Source of the DNA: VAZQ01 sp036557665
GTDB taxonomy: Bacteria; Pseudomonadota; Alphaproteobacteria; Rhizobiales; Xanthobacteraceae
NCBI GenBank assembly: GCA_036557665.1
Contig: DATBHG010000044.1
Coordinates: 1 to 64,000 of the forward strand
DNA length: 64,000 nucleotides
Direction of reading: 5' to 3'
This document shows positions 7,939-15,378 of this stretch, piece by piece. Made by a program: the position numbers and the translations under genes. The stretch's first letter is position 1; each line of letters begins with the position of its first letter. The notes under the pieces were generated by a model, which was not told the DNA's origin, ran no database searches, and saw only the letters and a list, made by a program, of their open reading frames with translations.

Positions 7939-8421
7939 TCAGCTGTTTTCGAGAGCGGGGGCCAGCTCGGCAACCCCATAGCGCTTGAGCCAAATCGCCC
8001 GCACCTGCTCCTCGCTGACATTGTCGTTGAAGGTGTAAGCAGGAGACAGAACCGGGAAGGCCTTCTCGACCTTCACCTTCACCACGGCATTGACCGGATA
8101 TTGCCGGCCCTCGCGAGTCCACAGATCCTCGGCAACGTAGTCGAACTCCGGCCCGCTCTCGTGCAGCGTGGCACGGCCCTTGAACCGGAACCCCCGGCGC
8201 AGGAACGGGTCGACCATATTGATCTCGACGAAGGGATTGGCGCGCAGGTTGCGGATCGTCACCGGCGAGGCGATATCGGCAAAAACCACATGATCGTCGT
8301 CCCAAACCTTGAGCGACCCTTTGGGCGACAGATTGGGCCTGCCGTCGGCGGTGACGGTGGCGACGTAGCACAGGCGCAGGTGGTCGACCATGCGCTTCAT
8401 TTCATCGGTCAAAATGCCCAT
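7939..8421 (-). CDS. Pyridoxamine 5'-phosphate oxidase-like flavin-binding protein
   Basis: A 160-residue split-barrel protein of the PPOX/FMN-binding superfamily. The N-terminus LCYVATVTADGRPNLSPKGS is the standard flavin-phosphate binding strand of the general-stress/MSMEG type, followed by ANPFVEINMVD. Such proteins are FMN- or F420-dependent reductases or oxidases, and a few bind heme. The start was fixed at ATG 8421 by a good GGAGG upstream; the longer open frame is not family-like. It lies between the cupin and the transporter in one operon, so it may handle a redox step on the imported compound. Confidence 0.78.
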   Translation of the reverse strand: MGILTDEMKRMVDHLRLCYVATVTADGRPNLSPKGSLKVWDDDHVVFADIASPVTIRNLRANPFVEINMVDPFLRRGFRFKGRATLHESGPEFDYVAEDLWTREGRQYPVNAVVKVKVEKAFPVLSPAYTFNDNVSEEQVRAIWLKRYGVAELAPALENS

Positions 8422-8458
8422 ATCACATTCCTCCTCTCGGGAAACCGCTCTCGCGTGC

Positions 8459-9109
8459 TCATATGTCGAGCTTGAAGCTGCCGGCCGTATCTCGGTGGGG
8501 CACGAACTTCTTGGTGACTGCCTTGATGTTCTCCCGTCCGCGCGGCTCCTCGAACAGGAGATTGCGTTGCGCGGCGAGCAGCGGAAAATCCTGTACCGTG
8601 AGGATGATCGCCTGCTCGGAACCGTCGTTGACATGCTGATGATAGGTCCATGCGGGACAGAGGAACGTATCTCCTTTGGACCACTCGATCTTGGTGGGCT
8701 CCGGATCATCCTCGTTCTGCATCACGTCGAACCCCTTCCCTTGCAAGACGTGATAAATGGCGAACGACGTGTGGCGATGCGCCTTCAGGCCTTCGCCGGG
8801 GTTCAAGATGGTCATGCCGATCAGCGCGCCGGGGGCAGTGCCGTGCGCCTCCTCGGTGTCATTGTGAACCAGAATGATGAAACGGCGATCAGCGCCCGGA
8901 ATGGGATCGCTGGCGATCTCCTTGAGCTTGGCGAGACAATCCTGCCAGTTCCAGCGCGCGGGGCGGATAGGGCGGCGCACCGCCTTCGGGTACCATTCAT
9001 CGTCGGCCATGAGTTGTGTGCAATCGAACTTCTCGTTGAGCTTCCGAACCTGAACCCGCTTGCCTTCGAGAATTTTTTCGGCCTTCTCCAGCGCCATCTT
9101 CCTCTCCAT
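8459..9109 (-). CDS. Single-cupin gentisate-dioxygenase-like protein
   Basis: A 216-residue protein with one cupin barrel. Metal ligands are visible as His111 and His113 in LKAHRHTSFAIYH and the second motif in LCPAWTYHQHV (His157, His159). This style matches gentisate or 1-hydroxy-2-naphthoate 1,2-dioxygenases, Fe(II) ring-cleaving enzymes, but those are bicupins of about 350 residues; here only one barrel is present. It may be a distinct mono-cupin dioxygenase or a sensor. The start is ATG 9109 (GAGG upstream); ATG 9097 is an alternative. First gene of the operon, divergent from the MocR regulator. Confidence 0.7.
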   Translation of the reverse strand: MERKMALEKAEKILEGKRVQVRKLNEKFDCTQLMADDEWYPKAVRRPIRPARWNWQDCLAKLKEIASDPIPGADRRFIILVHNDTEEAHGTAPGALIGMTILNPGEGLKAHRHTSFAIYHVLQGKGFDVMQNEDDPEPTKIEWSKGDTFLCPAWTYHQHVNDGSEQAIILTVQDFPLLAAQRNLLFEEPRGRENIKAVTKKFVPHRDTAGSFKLDI

Positions 9110-9190
9110 CACGCCTCGGACGCCAAGCCATTTGCGTCCCGGAAGCGCCATGGTATGGAGAAAATGCGGACCTCTGCCAGAGCCACTTTT

Positions 9191-9203
9191 TGCAAAAATT
9201 GCA
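9191..9203. promoter_or_regulatory. Candidate operator of the MocR divergon
   Basis: TGCAAAAATTGCA is a perfect inverted repeat (TGCAA-N3-TTGCA) in the 127-base space between the cupin gene and the MocR-type regulator. MocR/GntR proteins bind short palindromes or direct repeats in just this position. The same stretch also reads as two direct TTGCA copies. It lies 34 bases upstream of the GTG chosen for the regulator. Confidence 0.45.
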
Positions 9204-9236
9204 GTACCAATTTGCCTGCTAGGCCGGGTAGGAGCA

Positions 9237-10664
9237 GTGGAGCTCAGCATCACGATCGAAGGGCGCAACCGGCTCTCGACCCAGGTCTATCGGCAAATCC
9301 GAGCTGCAATCCTGAGCGAGCGCATGCAGGTCGGCGAACGATTGCCGGCAACGCGCGAGCTGGCGCGGCAGCTCAATGTCTCGCGCAACACGATCATTTC
9401 CGCCTACGACCGTCTCGTCAGCGAAGGATATCTGCGCGCGAGCCTGGGCTCGGGAACCTATGTCGAGCATCATTTGTCCGGGCCCGCGAGCGGGCCGGAT
9501 CGGGCTTCCTCGCCCGAGCCGCCTGCCCTGAGCGGCTTTGCCAGGCGGCTGGTCCATCCTGCGCCGATCGTTCCCAAACACGACCTGCCGTACGACTTTC
9601 GCCCGGGCGTCCCCGAGCTGCGCTTGTTTCCGATGGCGGCCTGGCGGCGCATAGCAGCGCGGCATTGGCGCCGCCTCAACGCCTCGGTCGCCTACTACGG
9701 CGACCCTGCGGGCGACCCGACGCTGCGCAGCGCGGTTGCGCGTTACTTCGCGCATTCCCGCGCGTTGCATTGCACCGGCGACGATGTTCTCATCGTGAGC
9801 GGGTCGCAGCAGGCGCTCGATCTGATTGCACGCATTCTGATCGAGCCGGGCGACGTGGTGGCCGTCGAGGATCCGGGATATCCCGCGGCGCTGGCCGCCT
9901 TCCGCGCGCACGGCGCGCGCATCGCGCCGATCCCCGTCGACAGTGACGGCATTTGCACCTCCGCGCTGCCGAGAAAGGCAAAGCTCGTCTACGTCACTCC
10001 TTCGCACCAATTCCCGCTGGGCGTTCCACTTTCGCTCGCCCGCCGGCGCGCATTGCTCGACTGGGCGCGCAGGACGAGCAGCCTCATCATCGAGGACGAT
10101 TATGACAGCGAGTTCCGCTATGGCGGCCGCCCGCTCGAGTCACTGCAGGGGTTGGATAACGCCGGCCGGGTGATCTATCTCGGGACTTTCTCGAAGGTGC
10201 TGTTTCCCAGCCTGCGCCTGGGCTTCGTGGCGATGCCGCCGAGCCTGCGGGCAAGCTTCCTTGCAGGAAAATGGATCACCGACCGACACACCGAAACCAC
10301 CGAGCAGCACATCATTGCCGACTTCATCAATGAAGGACATTTCGGGCGGCATGTCCGCCGGATGCAACGGCTCTATGCACAACGCTACGAGGTCCTCTTG
10401 GAGGCACTCGAGCGGTGGTTGCCGATCTTCTCGCCGCTGCCCTCCATCTCGGGACTGCATCTCGCCGGCTTCCTGCCGGACCGGTTCCGCGTCGCCGATC
10501 TCATTGCGCGCTCCGCTGCAACCGGAGTGGGGCTCTACGCCATCGAGCCGTTCTATCAGAGGAACGCCCGGCCTGGACTTCTGTTCGGTTTCGGCAACTG
10601 CGCCACGGCGGACATCACGGAAGGCATTCGCCGCGTCGGAAACGTCTACCGGACGATCAGGTAA
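9237..10664 (+). CDS. MocR-family PLP-dependent transcriptional regulator
   Basis: About 475 residues. An N-terminal winged helix of the GntR family (residues about 5-75, with QVYRQIRAAIL and RLPATRELARQLNVSRNTI) is joined to an aspartate-aminotransferase-like fold. The PLP lysine is in GTFSKVLFPSLRLG and the phosphate/aspartate motif in LIIEDDYDSEFRY. MocR proteins use PLP, alone or with an amino compound, to switch DNA binding. The start was set at GTG 9237 (AGGAG adjacent) because the DNA-binding domain begins there; the open frame extends further upstream. Divergent from the cupin-transporter operon, its likely target. Confidence 0.85.
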   Translation: MELSITIEGRNRLSTQVYRQIRAAILSERMQVGERLPATRELARQLNVSRNTIISAYDRLVSEGYLRASLGSGTYVEHHLSGPASGPDRASSPEPPALSGFARRLVHPAPIVPKHDLPYDFRPGVPELRLFPMAAWRRIAARHWRRLNASVAYYGDPAGDPTLRSAVARYFAHSRALHCTGDDVLIVSGSQQALDLIARILIEPGDVVAVEDPGYPAALAAFRAHGARIAPIPVDSDGICTSALPRKAKLVYVTPSHQFPLGVPLSLARRRALLDWARRTSSLIIEDDYDSEFRYGGRPLESLQGLDNAGRVIYLGTFSKVLFPSLRLGFVAMPPSLRASFLAGKWITDRHTETTEQHIIADFINEGHFGRHVRRMQRLYAQRYEVLLEALERWLPIFSPLPSISGLHLAGFLPDRFRVADLIARSAATGVGLYAIEPFYQRNARPGLLFGFGNCATADITEGIRRVGNVYRTIR

Positions 10665-10706
10665 CTCCTCGGCGCGGGGCCGCGCAGGGGCGAGCAAGCG
10701 GATGCA

Positions 10707-10727
10707 GGGCGCGGCAGTGCCGCGCCC
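10707..10727. terminator. Bidirectional hairpin terminator
   Basis: GGGCGCGG-CAGTG-CCGCGCCC forms an 8-bp GC-rich stem with a 5-base loop between the convergent regulator and methyltransferase genes. There is no long T-run, so factor independence is uncertain. Confidence 0.5.
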
Positions 10728-10751
10728 CCACGAACCACCGTGTTTATTCCG

Positions 10752-11573
10752 TCAGGCCATGTCCTCCCTGCTCTGCTTGCGCACCAGAATCTCGACAGTC
10801 TGGAACAGCATCACAGGAAGCTCGACGAAAAACTTCCTGAGCGTCGACGGCACTATTCGAAGCGGCCGCAGCGCCGGGTGATCGGCAGCCACGGGCGTGA
10901 CCTCGAGGCCGACCCGATTGAAGCTGTGGCGTACCTTCCGGAAAGGCCGGTAGAACGTCTCGTTATTGCAGAACTCGTAATAAGCCTGCGCCTTGGACGC
11001 AGCGCTGGCCGCCGCGAGCCACTCCCATCTCGGCTCGATCCCGCAGGCGAGGCAGCTGCGGATCGCCCACTTGCGGATCGGCCGCTTGGGCAGCCAGTGC
11101 ACGAGCGGCATGAAAAGATGCGGCTCGATGGGCCGCAGCTTGCCCGGGTAGACATGAAAGCCGCAGCCGCCCGGTGCCGTTACTCGCGCGATCTCCCGCG
11201 CCACCGCGTCGATGTCGGCCACGTGCTCGAGCACATAATGAGTAAACACAAAATGAAAGAAGCCGGCCGGAAGATCGGTCCGGCAATCCGGCGCAATGGG
11301 CCTGATCAGCCGATCGTAATCATGGCCCCGGCTGCGGATGAGGTCCTTGCCGCGCTCGGCCGCCTCCCGGCGAATCTCCGCGCCGAACGCGTTATAGCCG
11401 GCCGCGCGCAGCCAGGCGACGTACTCGCCGCGCCCGCTGCCCCAATCCAGCACGTTCATGCGGGATTTATCCAGCCCGAGACGTTGCCGCGTCAGCTCGA
11501 GATAGCGGACCACCTCGGCATTTGGCGTGAACCTGGCGAACTCGGCTTCGGTGAGAAGCGCATCATAGCTCAT
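10752..11573 (-). CDS. Class I SAM-dependent methyltransferase
   Basis: A 273-residue methyltransferase of the Methyltransf_11/23 type. Motif I VLDWGSGRGEYVAWL binds SAM. FVFTHYVLEHVADIDAVAREIARV is seen in pieces typical of the motif IV/post-motif helices, followed by APGGCGFHVYPG. The C-terminal third (FYRPFRKVRHSFNRVGLEV) resembles methyltransferases of polysaccharide and lipid clusters. No partner is adjacent: it converges on the regulator and is followed upstream by an unrelated hydrolase. The substrate is unknown. Confidence 0.72.
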   Translation of the reverse strand: MSYDALLTEAEFARFTPNAEVVRYLELTRQRLGLDKSRMNVLDWGSGRGEYVAWLRAAGYNAFGAEIRREAAERGKDLIRSRGHDYDRLIRPIAPDCRTDLPAGFFHFVFTHYVLEHVADIDAVAREIARVTAPGGCGFHVYPGKLRPIEPHLFMPLVHWLPKRPIRKWAIRSCLACGIEPRWEWLAAASAASKAQAYYEFCNNETFYRPFRKVRHSFNRVGLEVTPVAADHPALRPLRIVPSTLRKFFVELPVMLFQTVEILVRKQSREDMA

Positions 11574-11635
11574 GCGTTGGATTTGCCATGGGCTCGGGAG
11601 CAGGTCGAACCGGATGGCCGATTAACCTGAACGCT

Positions 11636-12229
11636 TCAGCGTTTGGTGCTGCGCTCGGGCTTGGCCGGCTGGGTTTTGGCCGGCTGGGTTTTGGCCGGCT
11701 CGGGCTTGGCGGGCTCGGGCTTGGCGGGCTCGGGCTTGGCCAGCTTTTCGATCTCCGCGATCGTGCGCTTGTGCAGGCTTTCGTCGAACTGCACGGCGAG
11801 GTGCTGCTCGGAGATCGGGACCGTCTCGACGGACTGACCGCGCAGCTGCGCGCCGCCGAGACCGAGCATGAGCGGGCTGGTATTGCAGTAGCAGATCGCC
11901 TTCGCCACGTTCTTGCCGAGTGATGCCATGCTCCACGTGGGCGAGGGATCGTAGGCGATGAGCAGGTCGATCCTGCGCGGCGGGTTGCTGTTGAGCTCCT
12001 CGGCAATCTGGGTGATGGCGAAGCCGCCTCCCGAGTAACCGATGAGCACGACCTTGTCGTTGGGATCGAGATGCGCGATGCTGCGCGTCACCTCGCCGCG
12101 CGCGGTCCAGTTATGGGTCGTGACATCGCCGAACGCGTCGAGCCTGTGGGCGAGCATCAGTATGCCCGGCGAGACGGCGTAGCCGTCGAGCCCGATCAAG
12201 CCTCCGAGCAGGATGAACACTTTCACCAT
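11636..12229 (-). CDS. Alpha/beta hydrolase-like protein with repeat tail
   Basis: A 197-residue protein. The first 155 residues look like a small alpha/beta-hydrolase: VFILLGGLIG opening strand, and a nucleophile elbow GYSGGG preceded by DKVVLI. No clear acid or histidine motif is visible, so activity is uncertain. The last 35 residues are a Lys/Pro-rich repeat (AKPEP three times, AKTQP twice, then AKPER), encoded by a 15-base tandem repeat. Such tails often vary in length and may cross the cell wall or bind acidic partners. The N-terminus is hydrophobic enough to be a weak signal anchor. Confidence 0.55.
   Translation of the reverse strand: MVKVFILLGGLIGLDGYAVSPGILMLAHRLDAFGDVTTHNWTARGEVTRSIAHLDPNDKVVLIGYSGGGFAITQIAEELNSNPPRRIDLLIAYDPSPTWSMASLGKNVAKAICYCNTSPLMLGLGGAQLRGQSVETVPISEQHLAVQFDESLHKRTIAEIEKLAKPEPAKPEPAKPEPAKTQPAKTQPAKPERSTKR
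11653..11742. repeat. 15-bp tandem repeat, about six copies
   Basis: Six 15-base units of the type gctcgggcttggcSS / gctgggttttggccg run back to back in frame within the hydrolase gene and encode its AK(P/T)(E/Q)P tail. Two unit variants are arranged 1-2-2-1-1-1, suggesting duplication by slippage or unequal exchange. Confidence 0.85.
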
Positions 12230-12463
12230 TGCGGAATGTAAAACCAGTGCCGGGTGAAGGACCGCATACTCTCCGCCATGGCTGATGAAAGCGTGCGCTC
12301 GTATGCTCAGCTCTGCGTGCGCGAGCCGCTCGGGTCGCGCGCAGAAGGTTTCAACCCAATGCGGACCAAATTAAGACTGCGGCGAGCGCCTGTCTCAGGC
12401 GCTGCCGCTTGGATAATCGCGCGTTAACAGCGGCATCTGCGTAGGGCCGGCTTCAAACCGTCC

Positions 12464-13492
12464 CTAGCGCGTCGGACTCTCGACCTTCGTCGGGACGTAT
12501 CCCATCTCGTTGAGGGTGGAGTCCAGCAGCTTGCGCGCCACGAACTGCTCGGGGTCCGGAAGCGGCTTGTCGGGCGGCCATTGCCGGGCGGCGATCATGG
12601 TCTGGCGGCGGGACTCCAGGATCTCGCGGAAGAGATCGGGCGGCAGCTCGGCGCCGAAGGCATTGTGCAGCTCCTCCCAGACGAGCCCTGCCTCGTGGTC
12701 GTTGTCGATACCCAGATGCTCCTTGAGGGTGGGCAGCGAGCCCGCCTTGTCCTGGCGGAAGAACATGACGGCTCGCGCGATCGCGCGGATGAGCTTCTTC
12801 GCGGTGTCGGGATTCTGCTCCAGGAAGCTCTTGGTGCACCAGATCGACCCGCCGGCGCGCGCGATATAGTCGCCGGTACGCAACAGCACCTTCATCCCCG
12901 CGGCTGCTGCTCTTGCCGCATGCGGGACCGAGACCAGCGCACCCTGGATATCGCCGTTCACCAACGCCCCGATGCGGTCCGCCTCGCCCTGGAACGAGAT
13001 GATCTTGTAATCCTTGCCCGGCTCCATGTGGAAAAACCGCCGCAACACCAGCGCGCCCTCGTCGTAGTCGGCACTGCCGGGCCGGCCGTAGCCGAGCGTC
13101 TTGCCTTTGAGATCCTCAATGTTGTTGATGGTTTTGGGGACCACGATGGTCCACTGCGATTTGAGCGCCTCGCCCACGATGTAGGTGATTGGGGCGCCGC
13201 TGAGCGCCGCCTGGGCGCCGCCGGAAGGGATCGGCACGAAATCCACGTTGTTGGACAGCCCGGCCGTGACCAGCGCTCGCGCCTGCAACACCACCCACTC
13301 GGCATCGAGCCCCTCGGCTTTGTAGAAACCGCGGTCCATGGCGATGTAGCTCGGGATATGGAAACCGCTGCCCCCGACCGCCTTCCCTACCCTGACCTTC
13401 GTGGTTTCCGCGCCGGCCTGGCCGGCCTGCCCCAGCCAGCACGGAAGCAGGAGGACAAGCGCTGCTGCCAGAGCGTTCAGCCGACGAACCAT
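12464..13492 (-). CDS. Orphan ABC substrate-binding protein, NMT1/SsuA-like
   Basis: A 342-residue protein with a clear signal peptide (residues 1-28, ending GQAGAE). The mature part is an NMT1/SsuA-type binding fold: YIAMDRGFYKAEGLDAEWV near the start, and a domain-crossover region around KGKTLGYGRPGSADYD. The start at ATG 13492 is supported by AAGGAGAG upstream. No permease or ATPase lies next to it, so it either uses a distant transporter or works as a sensor. Orphan binding proteins of this type are frequent in soil alphaproteobacteria. The ligand is unknown. Confidence 0.82.
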   Translation of the reverse strand: MVRRLNALAAALVLLLPCWLGQAGQAGAETTKVRVGKAVGGSGFHIPSYIAMDRGFYKAEGLDAEWVVLQARALVTAGLSNNVDFVPIPSGGAQAALSGAPITYIVGEALKSQWTIVVPKTINNIEDLKGKTLGYGRPGSADYDEGALVLRRFFHMEPGKDYKIISFQGEADRIGALVNGDIQGALVSVPHAARAAAAGMKVLLRTGDYIARAGGSIWCTKSFLEQNPDTAKKLIRAIARAVMFFRQDKAGSLPTLKEHLGIDNDHEAGLVWEELHNAFGAELPPDLFREILESRRQTMIAARQWPPDKPLPDPEQFVARKLLDSTLNEMGYVPTKVESPTR

Positions 13493-13720
13493 GGAGCTCT
13501 CCTTTCGAGCGGGAAGGCTCATGCTGCGCCAACCGGCAGACCCACTGCAAGGCCTGTTTGGCAGCTTTGGAAGGGTGCGACCGGGCCGTCCCGGGACGGC
13601 TTTCGCACCGCGGCGTGAACCCACCGGGATACCTTCGCGACTAACGAGCCTCGCTCTCGCTCCCCCCGGAGGGAATCCGCATTGCTTTGGCCGATGCTGC
13701 TCTTCTTGTAGGAGGTTGAA

Positions 13721-14026
13721 ATGACGAGTGATTCCCGGCTTCTCTTGCCGCTTGTCGAAACCACGGCGCTTTCCGACGAGGACAAGAAGCTCGTGAGAGC
13801 GATCCTCTGGAGGGACGGGGCTACGCCGGCGATCACTTCCCCGCAGCAGTATGCCCGCTATCAGAGAATCGTTGCCGAGCTGTTCCGCAAATACGATGCC
13901 GCAACCCGAAACTCGCTTTCATTTATCCGATCGCCGGACGGTGTGTTGCTGACATCGCTGGAAGCCCGCATGCTGGCTTGGGAGGAAGAGGAAGGAGAAG
14001 AGAAGGCGGAGCCGGGCAGCTCCTGA
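13721..14026 (+). CDS. Small hypothetical protein (101 aa)
   Basis: A hydrophilic 101-residue protein with an ideal GGAGGTTGAA ribosome binding site before ATG 13721. The middle shows a helix-rich stretch (SPQQYARYQRIVAELFRKYD); the C-terminus is strongly acidic (WEEEEGEEKAE). No signal, membrane span or known domain was recognised. It stands alone and is followed by a GC-rich hairpin. I could not assign a function. Confidence 0.6.
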   Translation: MTSDSRLLLPLVETTALSDEDKKLVRAILWRDGATPAITSPQQYARYQRIVAELFRKYDAATRNSLSFIRSPDGVLLTSLEARMLAWEEEEGEEKAEPGSS

Positions 14027-14041
14027 TCCGGTGCATGTACG

Positions 14042-14063
14042 GGGCGCCCCCAAGTGGGTGCCC
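14042..14063 (+). terminator. Hairpin after small hypothetical gene
   Basis: GGGCGCCC (14042-14049) and GGGTGCCC (14056-14063) pair over 8 bp with one G-U, loop of six, 15 bases after the TGA of the 101-residue gene. Confidence 0.4.
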
Positions 14064-14205
14064 TGCAAACCCGACAAACCAAGAGAAATCCGAGAAGCCA
14101 GGGCGGCAGGGCGCCGCGCGCCCGCCGCGCTGGGAACATTGTTTGTTCATGCTATAATGCCATCTTAGGAGCGGGGCCGCTCAAGACGGCTTGGTGGCGA
14201 CGCGG

Positions 14206-15249
14206 ATGTCGACGAGAGTTTCAGGGGCGGAGGACGCCTACCGCCCCGGGGTGGAAGACGCGGTGATCATCCCGTTGGTGACCGCCGTCTTGATGATCAA
14301 GGCTGCCTTACGCTGGGCGCTCCTGATCCTCATGCGGATCCTGGACCTTTCATTCCCGCTGCTGATGCAGCTGATCAGGTTTCCGCTGTTCACGGTCAGG
14401 GTTCTCGGCGACGGGATCGTCGCGGCGGCTCAGTGGCTGCTGAAGTACCTCCCGATGGCGCAAGAAACGCGCCGGCACTGGTATGAGCTCATCGGAGCCA
14501 AGTGGGCCGCACTGAGACAGAAAATCAGCTTCCAGGCATTCGAGCAGGCCGTCCATCGTGTGTTCGAGGGCGGTATGGAGTGGGTTTTTGCCAAGTGCAG
14601 GAAGCTTACGCCGCGTGCCGCACTCTATGTGATCGTCGGGGCGGTCCTTTGGCTCCCGATCTCGCTCGGGCTCGCAACCGCCATTCACGCGCTGCTCATC
14701 GTATATGCGGCGTGGCTTCCCGCATGGATGCAGTTGTTGCATCCGCTCGCGACCATCATTGCCAAAAGCAAGCTCCTCGTGCTGCCGGTGTACCCGGCAG
14801 CCTGGCCGCAGGCGAAGCAGCATCCGGTGATGCAGGCGATCGGGACCGGCTTCCGGGGTTTTGCGCACCTTTATCTGGTGCAGAAGTCCGCATGCCGATA
14901 CCGGCAGGTGGAACAGGCGATGCGAGACATGGCCGCCGGGCTGACGCGCCTCGCTTCCCGGCTCGGGCTCGAATCATTGTGCGCCGATATGTCCCGTCAA
15001 CTCGCGCACGTGGCGGTCCAAGTCCGGAATGCATTGCGCCGTGCAGCTTGCTGGACGTTTGCGCATCTTTCTGCGCTGCCGCTGATCGGCCCCGTTCTGC
15101 GCGATTACGCGTCGCAGTACGAGAGGGTACGGCAACATTCGGGAAAAACCACTGCGAGATTGCATCGTCTGTGGGAAAGCTGGGCGATCAGATTCTCGGC
15201 GGAATATTACGAGGCGAAGGAAAGGGAAAAGTCCGCTCGGGCGGGCTGA
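14206..15249 (+). CDS. Hypothetical membrane protein
   Basis: About 347 residues with hydrophobic helices near residues 20-45, 50-75 and 140-185 and a long amphipathic, Arg-rich C-terminal half (repeated ARG/ALA/GLN helices around RQVEQAMRDMAAGLTRLASR). I do not recognise a family. A TTG 15 bases earlier in frame (14191) is an alternative start; neither has a strong ribosome site. No operon partner. The C-terminal coiled character suggests a membrane-anchored scaffold, but that is a guess. Confidence 0.5.
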   Translation: MSTRVSGAEDAYRPGVEDAVIIPLVTAVLMIKAALRWALLILMRILDLSFPLLMQLIRFPLFTVRVLGDGIVAAAQWLLKYLPMAQETRRHWYELIGAKWAALRQKISFQAFEQAVHRVFEGGMEWVFAKCRKLTPRAALYVIVGAVLWLPISLGLATAIHALLIVYAAWLPAWMQLLHPLATIIAKSKLLVLPVYPAAWPQAKQHPVMQAIGTGFRGFAHLYLVQKSACRYRQVEQAMRDMAAGLTRLASRLGLESLCADMSRQLAHVAVQVRNALRRAACWTFAHLSALPLIGPVLRDYASQYERVRQHSGKTTARLHRLWESWAIRFSAEYYEAKEREKSARAG

Positions 15250-15288
15250 GCTCTCTTTCCGTGAAACCGGCCGAGCCACCCCGCCCAC

Positions 15289-15346
15289 CTCATCCTTCGA
15301 GACGGCGCGCGCTCAGGAAAGCGCGCGCCTCCTCCGGACGAGGATC
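15289..15346. repeat. Rhizobial-type palindromic intergenic repeat
   Basis: The core is GGCGCGCGCT (15304-15313) and AGCGCGCGCC (15320-15329), a perfect 10-bp stem with loop caggaa, flanked by the imperfect outer arms CTCATCC... and ...GAGGAT. From memory this CTCATCCTTCGAGA-hairpin layout is a dispersed element in rhizobia. Here it lies between the convergent membrane-protein and CocE genes and may end both transcripts. Confidence 0.55.
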
Positions 15347-15378
15347 ACGGGTGTGACCTCGAAAGCACCGCATTAGCG

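Noticed and set aside
6208..8475. A 755-codon plus-strand open frame
   Set aside because: It runs antisense through the ABC importer, which has full family motifs. Its translation is His/Arg/Gly-rich with no domain; a GC-driven shadow.
11653..11742. A CRISPR-like repeat array
   Set aside because: Repeats are 15 bases, back to back without spacers, and lie in frame within a coding sequence.
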